Positions 12,975-23,872 of a stretch of 64,000 nucleotides of DNA are shown here, one piece after another. The first letter of the stretch is position 1; each line of letters begins with the position of its first letter. The notes beneath the pieces are model-generated. The model was not told the origin of the DNA. It searched no databases and saw nothing but the letters and a program-made list of their open reading frames with translations. This stretch comes from Musa acuminata AAA Group (Eukaryota > Streptophyta > Magnoliopsida > Zingiberales > Musaceae): positions 13,823,001 to 13,887,000 of the forward strand of contig NC_088342.1 in NCBI RefSeq assembly GCF_036884655.1. Direction: 5' to 3'. The position numbers were made by a program, and so were the translations under genes.

Positions 12975-12975
12975 C
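12961..12975 (-). promoter_or_regulatory. Primer-binding site of TR-GAG-1
   Basis: The minus strand reads TTGGTATCAGAGCC directly after the 5' LTR end, complementary to the 3' end of initiator-Met tRNA. It is intact. Confidence 0.88.
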
Positions 12976-14618
12976 TGTTAGAAATGAGTTTGCACTAAGA
13001 GGGGGGGGGTGAATTAGTGTAGCAGATAAAATTACGTTGGTTCTGAAAATCTTTCGTACGTTGAAAATCGATCGGAAAGATATTAACTTGGAAGCATAAG
13101 GAAGCATAGTGAAAGCAATAAGAAGGCAGTTTGTAGTTAAAGTAAATTGCTCAAAAGAAATGTAAACCAGATTTTTATAGTAGTTCGGTCATCGTAACCT
13201 ACATCCACTCTATCGATTCCTCTTATATCGAGGCCACTGGCATCCACTATCGATCTTCATTTAATGGGCAAAGATCAACCACCCTTATAACTCGATTCTC
13301 CTTTTAACAGGTTCAGAAGACAACCTTTACAACCCCCTTCACTCCTCTCTTAAATAAGATTAACACTTAAGTTTTTAGAGGAGTTCACACAAAATTACAA
13401 CAGTGTTTTCTTTTTCTTTTTGCTCTCAGTTGTATATAGTTTAACAAGGGATGAGAGGAGTATTTATAGGCCTCAAGTGGATTCAAACTTAGAGCTTAAA
13501 AGTATCTTATCCTGGCTCTTGGCGGTACCACCGCCTATGCTGGGCGGTATATCCGTTTGCAACACTAACACTAGGCGGTACCATCGCTTACAATACTAAC
13601 ACTAGTTGGTACCACCGCCTAGTCTAGTGGTACCACCACTTAACACCTTACCACTGGGCGGTACCACCACTTAGACTAGTGGTACCATTGCCTAACAGTC
13701 GGGGAGACTGTGTATGAGCGGTACCACTACCCAGATTAACGGTACCATCGTTTGACATAGTCTCGGAGACTATGCCACGACGGTGCCACCTGTTGGGTCA
13801 TTGTTTGGGCCTTCCACTTGGCCTAACACAGCCCAAACTTGGGTCCAATTGGCTTCTAATTGAGTTGGCCCAATTCCTACCCAATTATATGCTAACTATA
13901 AATTTTAAGCCATATACTAAGCTAATTAAGTCTAGCAAGTCTTGGTTTCTTCTAGCGAGCTTCTGGTGAACTTTTGACGATCTTTTGGCAATGTTCTAGC
14001 GGACTCCAAGTAAGCTCCTAGACTTCACGACGATCTTCTTTACGAGTTTTGACGAGCTTGTTTGGCAAGCTCATGGACTTCTTGATCAATTCCGGTTGAC
14101 CTTCCGATGAACATTCGGACTTCCGGCAAACTATCGAATTTCCAACGAAATCTCATTCTTGACTTCGGGATTTTATTTTACTTTATGCCTTGATCACTAA
14201 CATAGTTAATCCTGCACACTTAAAGTCTACTTTGATCTAGATAATTATTACTAAGCTAATCAAATATTGTCCGACATGTCATTGGTTCATCGATGCCTCA
14301 TCCGATTCTTTGGCGCATCGTCCTCTCTTGCAGCCTATTACCCAATTGGCTAATTGACCTCTGCAACACTGATTTTTTTTACATAATTTTTGCTCTTCTT
14401 GGCCCAATGCCCGATCTCATGGCCCGAGGCCTTTCGTCGATATGTCGACCGATCCTTCGACACGACGTCCAATCTTCTAATATGTTTTTCTTTGGCCCAG
14501 TATGATTCTTCCTACTTTAATTGTCTCATCCTGACCGAAGCTTCCTGCATCACTCGAAACATAGATTAAATCATAAACACTCTCAATTAGTTTCATTATC
14601 AAAATCTGAGATTCAACA
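12976..14618 (-). repeat. 5' LTR of TR-GAG-1
   Basis: 1643 bp, about 75 bp longer than the partner LTR. Much of the difference is extra GGTACC-containing units at 13515-13740. The stem-loop at 13756-13774 is perfect here (CATAGTCT, loop CGG, AGACTATG). The end ATTCAACA is followed by the target duplication. Confidence 0.85.
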
Positions 14619-15655
14619 GGTTGGTCTTTATGTGGATATCACTCATTCCAATAATGTTTACTATACCATGGTTGCCCATCTTGATAACACCAAAATTTCC
14701 TAACCTATATGTAGCAAAAAACTCCCTCCGTGGTGTAGCATGATAAGAAGCATATGTGTCAATCACCCATTCAAGATCCTAATACACACAAGAAAAAATA
14801 TCATCAGAAGGAGACAAATTCAAATAATCACCACCCTACACTGTAGTTGTAGTATTATCCTTTGACTCTACAGACTCCACTTATTTTCCCTTTTTCTTGC
14901 TCTTTTTATGTTGCTTATATTGATTCTTATAATATCCTTTCTCACCACAGTTGTAGCAAACAATATCTTTTCTTGGTCTTGACTTGCTTTTACCTATGCG
15001 TGAACTACTATATTTGAACTTTGACCTTCCTCTATTCTCTAAGATAAGTGCTTGTGAATAATTCTAAGATGTTCCTGAATTCTTTCTTCTCAACTCCTCA
15101 TTTAACAAACTACTTGTTACTTGACTTATGGTGATAATACCATCTGGCGTAGAATTATTGAGGGAAACCACTAGTGTCTCCCAACTTTCTGGTAATGAAC
15201 TGAGAAGTAATAATGTATACAACTCATCATCAAGAGATATTTTTATAAAGGATAACTGGTTAGTGATACTCTGTATTTCATTTAAATGCTCAGCAACAGA
15301 AGCACCCTCTTTATATTTCAGGTTTATAAGTTTTTTGATTAAGAAAGCTTTGTTGCCAGTTATTTTTCTTTCATAGAGACCTTCCAACTTTTTCCAAAAA
15401 AGAATATGTAGAACTTTCAGTAGAAGCATGGTGAAGGACACCGTCATTAAGCTACTATCGAATAAACCTAACTATTTTTTAATCTAACCTCTTCCACTCA
15501 TCATTTGTCATAGTTGTGGGCTTTGCATTATCCCATTGCAAAAGTCCATACAAGTTTTTGCAATACAAGAGATCTTCTATTCTTAGTTTCTATATCATCC
15601 AATTATTTCCATTCAAGTTAATTATACGAGAAATACTACCGGCTTCCATGTTCAA
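14619..15655 (-). pseudogene. Copia-A gag-protease remnant
   Basis: The minus strand shows gag with 'KLEGLYERKITGNKAFLIKKL' and 'SSLPESWETLVVSLNNS' (15447-15064). Downstream is a CCHC knuckle around 14940-14980 of the 'CYNCGEKGHYK' type and the protease start around 14740-14775. The protease active-site triplet reads DTYAS where copia-C keeps DTGAS, so the essential Gly is replaced. The gag N-terminus near 15650 and the stretch upstream of 15447 contain stops and frameshifts. Confidence 0.8.
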
Positions 15656-15697
15656 ATACAAAAATTAAATCACTAAAACCATGCACTGATACTAGTT

Positions 15698-16265
15698 GAT
15701 GGGATATAAAGAAAAAGAAACATTTATATATGAACAAATACTAGTAGGTCATAACACATGGTAGAATTAAATTAAATCACAATAAAATAGAATACCAAGA
15801 TTTATGTAGAAAACTCCTCCAATGTGAAGGGTAAAAACAATGAGGCAAATTAGAGATAATCTATAATAAGAATAATGAATATATCAGTCTTTTACCCAAA
15901 ACCCAAGCAACAATCTCAAGAGAATAATTGTGATACAAGGATTACATCACTATGTATACTATCTAAATTCTCCTCAAGTAATCACAATAAGAATATACTG
16001 TAGATCTGATCTAACTTGAGATAAGAATATTATATCTACGTTGTCTTTATTTGTTTCCTTTCCTTCTCTTATTTTCTATCAATTTCTCCTTTTTTTTTAA
16101 TCAAGATGTTACTGTAATTTGATGCCTCGTTGCTATAGTTTTTTCTCTTTTATTTTCGTAACCACTATACTCCTTTATTAAATCTAGGATTTGACTTGAA
16201 AGGAGAATGGGTTGTGAGCTGTTAAAACCCACTATGAGCTGAACTTGTGCGCTGTCAGCCCAACA
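15698..16265 (-). repeat. 5' LTR of copia-A
   Basis: 568 bp, starting TGTTGGGCTGACAGC and ending TTATATCCCATCA on the minus strand. It aligns with the LTRs of copia-B, -C and -D. The adjoining primer-binding site (about 15681-15697) is degraded, reading AGTATCAGTGCATG instead of GGTATCAGAGCAGG. Confidence 0.85.
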
Positions 16266-16555
16266 AGCTGCACACTTGAAACTTCACAATATTGCGGTAA
16301 GAGTGATTCCATAGAGGCTGTGAATCTTTGGAACAAATCTATTCCTATATTGTGGTATCTGCGCAGTATATTGACATATCCAAACTATCTGAGGCTGTGA
16401 ATGTGGCAATTTTTTATAATGTAAACATGGAGGAAAATGTTATTGCCCACAACCTCGCCAATCAAGCAAGGCTATTTTGTCCTCCTCCAAACTGGAGGGA
16501 GATTTTCGTAAATTTAGGGATTTCTATTGTCCCAACCACATAATTGAAGGTTGAT
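16266..16555 (+). pseudogene. LINE 3'-end relic (RNase H tail)
   Basis: The frame at 16328-16543 encodes 71 residues containing 'ENVIAHNLANQARLF' and ends shortly after 'PPNWREIF'. The 'AHxLAxxA' signature is typical of the C-terminus of the RNase H domain in plant LINEs. A CT/AT microsatellite follows (about 16558-16581). The 5' part is missing, being cut by the copia-A LTR. This is a judgement from short motifs only. Confidence 0.45.
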
Positions 16556-18513
16556 ATTTTCTCTCTCTCTCTATATATATAAACATTGATGAAATATCAC
16601 TCAACTTCTATTAGTAGATACATGCTAGCTTATGGTTTTTCCGAGTCAAGTACTGTTGTTTTGCTCGAGTAAAGATTAGAAAGTTCAGCATGATATACAA
16701 GTAGAACATTGCATGCCTTGAACAATTAAATTCAAGAGTGCGATACACGTTGCTTTAACAAGGGATGGGTTCATAAACTGAAAGGTTAACCGTGCAAGTT
16801 TTCTTTTATCATTACAAGCAAATATATTGATGAGATATTATACAAAATTATGTCCATTCACATATGTTAAGTAATCTTTAGAAGTCCTTGCTTTAGGACT
16901 AAGATATCTACTACTATCGATTTTTTTAAAAGATGGCAAAAGGTTTATCGTCAAGCGAGATAAGAGTGGATATGTCATTGATCTCATGACAATCGACTAA
17001 GTAAAACAAAAGATGGTGAATACTTGTCTAAATCTCGTAAACCTAATTGTGGTGCACAAGAAATCAAAGTCTTTTGGAGCATGATAAACATGAGGATCAT
17101 GCTATTGGGGCCATCTCCAACACCGATAAATTTGGAGGAGATTGATGAGATTATCCTCAAAGATCCAACCTCTAACATTCAATTCCTTAGTGAACAACTA
17201 AGTTGAAATTGAAGTATGCCCCTTATATGAGAGAAACAAAGGAAAACATAAAGAAGATGGAAAAAAGGAAAAACAAGATCCTCAAGTCGATGTTGATCAG
17301 TGACAAGATGAACCCCATCAAAATGGCATCAAAAGATGATCTAGCCGAGTGCGACAATGTTGACCATGATGACGAACCAAAATAGATTCTCCCATGCAAG
17401 AGAAGTACAGTTTCCTCATCTTCAAATCTAGTATCAATAAGAGTTTAATCGCTAATTGGGAGAGCCACAATTAATTAGTATGACCACTTGTTATTTGAGT
17501 CATACCCCAATTTAGCTCAATCCAAGTTCGTATCATACCCTAATTTATCTCAATTGAAGTTTGAGTCAAATTTTGATTCTATGACAATCTGATCAATCCA
17601 GACCTAAGCTCAAACCCAAGCTCAAGAGACAAGTTAGATCAGTTCAAAGGGTAACTCAGCTCAATCTGAGTTTGGCTTGGATTAAACGGAGAGTTGGACT
17701 CTCATTGAGAGTCCACCCTAGCTACAAGTCCTCTCCTCCAAGACTATAACACAAGGGTATGCGACAGCCTTGGGGACATATCAAGAAGTAGCCAATAAAG
17801 CCTCCAGCCAACATTTGAAGCAAAAGAGCAGCTTGCGACAACAACCCCAACGATAGAGAGACCAGCTTCTAGCTTCTAACCGGCCCCAAGGAGAGATCAG
17901 CTTCTTCTTCTTCAACTGTTTCAGCAGCTCTCCCTCTTTAACCTGTTGTAAAGCTTCCTCTTCCTCGATTCCAACAATAGGTAGTAGTAGGCTTTTCTTC
18001 TTCAACAAGCCATCTGCAACACCTTAAGGAGAGGTGCTGGTGGCCGAGAAGATGAGGAGAAAGGGAGAGAGGCAGCAACAACCTTGCAGCCTAGAGAAGT
18101 GGAGCTTTCACTCAAGAAGTCGGAGTTTTGTTGTTCAAAGAAGTTTCTTCGTAGTTGCATGTTGTAGGTACTTCTTTTCTAGTGCAATATAGATTATTTT
18201 CTCTTCCGAATTTTCATCTTCATATAACGATTTTCTCAAATCCTTTATGAGAAGTACATCCAACCGAAGAAGGATTGAAATGAGTCGTTCCCCAACGATT
18301 CAATTATCAAGAGACTTTTTCGGGTAGATTATTTGCAGTGAAATCTACTCGTATAACGTCTTTCACAAGTACAGGACAAGTTAAAATGCTTTCACCACAG
18401 TATGCAGATTGTGGCGGTCTCCAAAGTAATTGAAACCTCAAGGTTTTCTTGACTAACTCTGTGGTTGAGTTTCGATTTTTTGCAAATCTTGTTATCTGAA
18501 GAGAAGTTAGGCA
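16556..18513. other. Unassigned intergenic stretch
   Basis: I recognise no gene here. 17024-17206 and 17203-17385 are adjacent 60-codon frames rich in Lys, Glu and Ile with no family match I can name. 17400-17750 has repeated phrases of the type CTCAATTTGAGT / CAAGCTCAA. 18130-18513 resembles the end of an LTR or a 5' UTR in composition but lacks a recognisable partner repeat or primer-binding site. Copia-B is inserted at its right end. Confidence 0.4.
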
Positions 18514-19195
18514 TGTTGGGCTAGCAGCCCAAAGTAGGTTCAGCCCATGGTGGGCTTTATCAGCTCACAACCCACACCCCTTTGACCTAACCCTAGATCA
18601 ATATAAGGGGGTGTGGTGACTGCGTTTTAGAGGCAGAAAAGACACAGAAAGAGGCAGCAACGAGTGCAGCAACGTTGACATCCTCGCAGCAGTAAAGAGG
18701 AGAAGAAAAAGGACAGAAAAACAAGAGAAAGAAAGGGAAGAAGACAAAGACAATGCAGAGAGACTGTTCTCAATCATCTAGCAGTGTTCTCATCTCAAGT
18801 TAGATCAAATCTATAGTAGGGACAACGCAGAGAGACTGTTCTCAATCATCTAGCAGTGTTCTCATCTCAAGTTATATCAAATCTACAGTAGACTCTTGCT
18901 GTGATTACTTGAGGAGGTTTTAGATATTATGGGCAGTGACGTGATCCTTGTATCCCAGTTATTCTCTTGTGGTTGTTGCTAGGGTTTTGGGCAAGAGATT
19001 GAGATTTGTATATTCATTATTCTCATAGTGGATTATCTCTAGTTTGCCCCATGGTTTTTACCCTTCACATTGAAGGGGTTTTCCACGTATATCTTGGTGT
19101 TCTATTTGATTGTGCTTCCATTTAATTCCGCTACGTATTATGGTATTCTAGTATTTGTTCATATACAAAAGTTATTTCTCTTTATATCCCCATCA
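18514..19195 (+). repeat. 5' LTR of copia-B
   Basis: 682 bp, TGTTGGGCTAGC to TATCCCCATCA. It is longer than the 610-bp 3' LTR because a 72-bp segment is tandemly duplicated (18749-18820 and 18821-18892). The duplicated segment starts GACAA(T/C)GCAGAGAG and ends in the CTA(T/C)AGTAG region. Confidence 0.9.
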
Positions 19196-19197
19196 AC

Positions 19198-19213
19198 TGG
19201 TATCAGAGCAGGG
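19198..19213 (+). promoter_or_regulatory. Primer-binding site of copia-B
   Basis: TGGTATCAGAGCAGGG starts two bases after the LTR end. It is the standard initiator-Met tRNA complement and is intact. Confidence 0.9.
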
Positions 19214-19242
19214 TTTTGGTGATTTAATTTTTATATTTGAAC

Positions 19243-22200
19243 ATAGAGGCCAGTAATGTTTCTCGCATGATTAGTTTAAATGGAAACAATTGGATGATAT
19301 GGAAACTAAGAATGGAAGATCTCTTATATTGCAAAGATTTGTATGGACCTTTGCAGGGGGATAGTGCAAAACCTACAACTATAACAGATGATGAGTGGAA
19401 GAGGTTAGATCGAAAAACAATTGGGTTTATTAGACAGTGGCTTGATGATAGTGTCTTTCACTATGTTTCTACTGAAATTTCTGCATATTCTCTTTGGAAA
19501 AAATTGGAAAGTCTCTATGAAAGAAAAACAGCTAGCAACAAAGCTTTTTTGATCAGAAAACTTGTGAACCTAAAATATAGAGAGGGTGCTTCTATTGCTG
19601 AGCATTTGAATGAAATGCAGAATATTACTAACAAGTTATCCTCTATGAAAATGTCTCTTGATAATGAGTTGTAGGCATTGTTACTTCTCAGTTCATTACT
19701 AGAAAGTTGGGAGACACTAGTGGTTTCCCTCAGTAATTCTGCGCCAGATGGTATTATCACTATGAGTCAAGTAACAAGCAGTTTGTTGAATGAGGAGTTG
19801 AGAAGAAAGAGTTCGGCAACATCTCAGAATGATTCATAGGCACTTATCTCAGAGAACAGAGGAAGGTCAAAGTATAGAAGCAGTTCACGTATGGGTAGGA
19901 ACAAGTCAAGATCAAGAAAAGATACTGTTTGCTATAACTGTGGTGAGAAAGGACATTACAAGAACTAATGTAAGCAACCTAAGAAGAACAAGAAAAAGGA
20001 AAAAGAAGTGGAGTCTACAGAGTCAAAGGATAATACTACAACTATAGTGTAGGGTGGTAATTATTTGATTTTGTCTCATTCTAATGATATTTTTTCTTGT
20101 GTGTGTCAGGATCTTGAGTGGGTGATTAACACAGGTGCTTCTTATCATGCTACACCATAGAGAGAGTTTTTTACTACATACAGGTCTAGAAACTTTGGTG
20201 TTGTCAAGATGAGCAACTATGACATAGCAGACATCATTGGCATGAGTGATATCCATTTAAAGACCAACATTGGCTGCAAGTTTGTGCTTAAGGATGTGAG
20301 GCATGTGATTGACTTGAGGCTGAATTTAATTTCAGTTGGAAGACTAGATGATGAAGACTATGAAAGCAGATTTCACAAAGGGCAATAGAAGCTCAGTAAG
20401 GGTTCTCTTGTTATAGCTAGTGGAAAGAAATGTCATACTTTATACAAGTTGCAGGCTAAAGCTTATGGTGAGCAGTTAAATGCTATAGAGAAAGACTTCA
20501 GTATAGAGTTGTGGCATAGGCAATTGGGACACATGAGCGAGAAGGGGCTACAAGCTCTTTCCAAGAGAGAGGTATTACCAGACCTCAAAGGTATACATCT
20601 GAACCCTTGTATTGATTGTTTGATTGGTAAACAATATAGAGTTTCATTTGCTAGTGCTGCTTTGTTTAGAAAAATACATGCCTTAGACCGTGTTTATACA
20701 GATGTATGTAGTCCTTTGAGGATAAAAACTCCTGGTGGATCTGTTGATGTTCTTGGTATAAGTGGTGCACTTTATTTTGTCACTTTTATAGATGATTTTT
20801 CCAGGAAAGTTTGGGCCTATGCTTTGAAGACCAAAGATCAGGTTATTAATGTCTTCAAAGAGTTTCATGCCAGGGTTGAAAGGGAGACAGAAAGGAAATT
20901 GAAATGCATAAGATCAGATAATGGTGGTGAGTATACAAGATTGTTTAATGACTATTGTAGGTCACATGGGATCTAACATGAGATGACAGTTCCTGGTACA
21001 CCTCAGCATAATACAATTGTAGAGAGGATGAACCACACCATCATGGAAAAGATCAGATATATGCTTTCACAAGCCAAGCTACCCAAAAGGTTTTGGGATG
21101 AGGCTTTGAGGACTGTAGTTGATGTGATCAACTTATCACCATGTACAACCCTAGATGGTGATGTTGCATAGTATGTATGGTCAGGAAAAGATGTTTCCTA
21201 CAAGCATTTGAGAGTATTTGGTTGTCGTGCATTTGCACATGTTCCAGATAATGAGAGGTCAAAGTTGGATGGTAAGTCTAAAGAATGTATTTTTCTTGGT
21301 TACTCACATGATCAGTTTGGTTACAGGCTTTGGGATCCAGAAAAGCAGGAGGTGTTCAGAAGTAGAGATGTAGTCTTCTTTGAGGATCAAACCTTTGAGG
21401 ATTTGAAGAAGAAGGCACCGGCCGAGAATTCTGCAGAAAGATTAGCAGATTGTGACCCAGTTATTCCTCCAGTATATCAGGGTGATGGGGGAGATGTGCA
21501 GGAAGATAGTGTAGAGTCTGATGTTGATCTACCTGCAGGATATGTTGAGCAAGAAGAAGTAGGAGAGCAAGTTCCAGCAGAACCTTAGTTAAGAAGATCT
21601 TCTAGACAATGTCAACCTTCTAGAAGATACTCTACAGATGAGTATGTGATGCTTACTGATGCAGGTGAACCAGAGAGTTACCAGGAAGCAGTTGAAAGTG
21701 AGCAAAAAGAGAAGTGGTTAGTTGCTATGCAGGAAGAGATGGATGCTCTTCAGAAGAACCAAACTTATGATTTGGTGCTGTTACCAAATGGAATGAAGGC
21801 CTTAAAGAACAAGTGAGTTTTTAGGTTGAAGACTCAAGAATATTGTTCTCAACCAAAGTACAAAGCTAGATTGGTTGTGAAAGGCTTTGGTCAAAAGAAA
21901 GATATTGACTTTGAAGAGATTTTCTCTTCTGTTGTTAAAATGTCTTCTATTCGTGTTGCTTTTGGTATTGCTATTAGCTAGGACTTGGAGGTTGAGCAGT
22001 AAGATGTGAAGACAACTTTCTTTCATGGTGATTTGGAGGAGGAAATTTATATAGAGCAACCAGAAGTCTTCAAAGTCAAAGGTAAAGAGAACTTTGTCTA
22101 CAAATTGAAGAAGAGCTTGTATGGGCTAAAGCAAGCTCCAAGATAGTGGTACAGAAAGTTTGATTCATTTATGATAGAAAATTGATACAAAAAAATGGCT

Positions 22201-23220
22201 TCAGATCATTGTGTGTACATCAAATGGTTTGGTGAGGATTTTATTATTCTCTTACTTTATGTTGATGACATGCTTATTCTTGGGAAAGATATATCTAAAT
22301 TTGACAGGTTGAAGAAGGAACTGAGTGAGTGTTTTGCAATGAAAGATATGGGGCCAGCAAAGCAAATACTGGGCATGCGGATTTCTCATGATAGAAAAAT
22401 TAATAAGATTTGGTTGTCACAAGAGAAATACATCGAGAAAGTATTAGAAAAGTTCAATATGAGCAATGCTAAGCCAGTTGGTTCTCCTCTTGCAGGTCAC
22501 TTCAAGTTGTGCTTAGAACAGAGTCCGTCAAGTGATGAGGAGGAGAAAATGCAAAATGTTCCTTATGCTTTAGCAGTTGGAAGTTTAATGTATTCAATGG
22601 TATGTACGAGGCCAGACATCGCATATGCAGTGGGTGTTACTAGCAGATTTCCTACAAATCCAGGCAAAGAGCACTGGGTAGCAGTGAAGTGGATTTTTAG
22701 ATATCTCAGAGGGAGCTCTAAGGTTTGTTTAAGCTTTGGAGGTGGACCACCTGTGTTGACAGGTTACACAGATGTAGATATAACAAGAGATATAGATATG
22801 AGGAAATCTACTTCAGGTTATGTACTTATTTTTGCAGGGGGAGCTGTGTCATGGCAATCCAGGTTGCAAAGGTGTATTGCTCTTTCTACCACAGAAGCAG
22901 AATATATTACTACTATAGAGGTATACAAAGAAATATTATGGATGAAAGAATTCTTACAAGAATTGAGTCTGAAACAGGAAAATTATATGGTGCATTGTAA
23001 CAGCCAGAGTGCCATCCATTTGTGTAAGAACCCAATGTTTCATTCCAAATCAAAGCATATAGATGTCAGATACCACTGGATTCGAAATGTATTTGAAGAG
23101 AAGCAGTTGCAGCTTCAAAAAATTCATACAGATGACAACGGAGCAGACATGTTGACGAAGACCTTACCAAAAGAAAGACAAGAGATATGCCGACAGTTGA
23201 TCGGCATGACTTTACATTGA
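19243..23220 (+). pseudogene. Copia-B gag-pol polyprotein, many nonsense mutations
   Basis: One long reading frame in its ancestor. The start codon equivalent at 19243-19245 is now ATA; sister copies have ATG. Gag covers 19243-19900 ('NGNNWMIWKLRMEDLL'). The CCHC knuckle is at 19930-19971, with a TAA just before its last Cys. Protease is near 20128, where the catalytic triplet reads NTGAS (Asp to Asn). The preintegrase zinc finger (WHRQLGH...CIDC) is at about 20511-20625. The integrase core runs 20690-21060 with TDVC, RSDNGGEY and VERMN, a triad that is intact in residues. RT spans about 21700-22420 with YVDDMLILG at 22258, and RNase H 22740-23160 with 'STTEAEY'. Stops include 19672, 19837, 19966, 20050, 20158, 20386, 20974, 21169, 21585 and 21814. 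The C-terminal 341 codons (22195-23220) remain open. Confidence 0.9.
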
Positions 23221-23250
23221 GGAGTCATGGGACAACCTCCCTTATGGGCT

Positions 23251-23262
23251 GAAGGGGGAGGT
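23251..23262 (+). promoter_or_regulatory. Polypurine tract of copia-B
   Basis: GAAGGGGGAGGT lies immediately upstream of the 3' LTR; it primes plus-strand DNA synthesis in LTR retrotransposons. Confidence 0.88.
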
Positions 23263-23872
23263 TGTTGGGCTGGCAGCCCAAATTGGGTTCAGCCCATGGT
23301 GGGCTTTATCAGCCCACAACCCACACCCCTTTGACCTATCCCTAGATCAATATAAGGGGGGTGTGGTGGCTACGTTTTAGAGGTAGAAAATATGCAGAAA
23401 GAGGCAGCAACGAGTGTAGCAACATTGACATCCTCGCAGCAGTAAAGAGGAGAAGAAAAAGGGTAGAAAAACAAGAGAAAGACAGGAAAAAAGACAAGGA
23501 CAATGCAGAGAGACTGTTCTTAATCATCTAGTAGTGTTCTTATCTCAGGTTAGATCAAATCTACAGTAGACACTTGCTGTAATTACTTGGGGAGGTTTTA
23601 GATATTGTGGGCAGTGACGTAATCCTTATATCCCAATTACTCTCTTGTGGTTGTTGCTAGGGTTTTGGGCAAGAGATTGAGATTTATATATTTATTATTC
23701 TCATAGTGGATTATCTCTAGTTTGTCCCGTGGTTTTTACCCTTCACATTGAAGGGGTTTTCCACATATATCTTGGTGTTATGTTTGATTATGCTTCTATT
23801 TAATTCCGCTGTGTATTATGGTTTTCTAGTATTTGTTCATATAGAAAATTATTCCTTATTATATCCCCTTCA
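23263..23872 (+). repeat. 3' LTR of copia-B
   Basis: 610 bp, TGTTGGGCTGGC to ATATCCCCTTCA. It aligns with 18514-19195 but has a single copy of the 72-bp segment and scattered transitions. Confidence 0.9.

Larger units (their letters stand above)
7931..14618 (-). mobile_element. TR-GAG-1: gag-only LTR retrotransposon with 5-bp target duplication
   Basis: A complete 6.7-kb LTR element. The 3' LTR is 7931-9498 and the 5' LTR 12976-14618. GGTTG flanks both sides (7926-7930 and 14619-14623), and joining the flanks restores copia-A exactly. The primer-binding site (12961-12975) and polypurine tract (about 9499-9515) set the minus orientation. The interior encodes only a gag-like protein (about 12974-12000) followed by ~2.5 kb of AT-rich DNA; I see no protease, integrase, RT or RNase H. 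This matches the described TR-GAG type of non-autonomous element, probably derived from a SIRE/Maximus-like copia. A second copy is at 51392-57511. Confidence 0.85.
14619..16265 (-). mobile_element. Copia-A, 5' portion (gag, protease, 5' LTR)
   Basis: Continuation of copia-A to the right of TR-GAG-1. The first bases (GGTTGGTCTTTATGTGG) continue the protease-region sequence that stops at 7930. Reading leftward from the LTR: leader, gag, CCHC knuckle, protease. The right boundary AGCCCAACA at 16265 is the LTR terminus; the flank AGCTG would be the target duplication, whose partner lies outside the window. Confidence 0.85.
18514..23872 (+). mobile_element. Copia-B: full-length TNT1/Tork-like Ty1/copia element, decayed
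   Basis: A structurally complete 5.4-kb element. It has a 5' LTR 18514-19195, primer-binding site, gag, CCHC knuckle, protease, integrase, RT, RNase H, polypurine tract and 3' LTR 23263-23872. Domain order (integrase before RT) defines Ty1/copia. The candidate target duplications AGGCA (18509-18513) and AGATA (23873-23877) differ by two transitions, consistent with an old duplication plus decay. The coding region carries more than ten in-frame stops, so it is not autonomous now. It is the best reference in the window for the A-D family. Confidence 0.92.
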
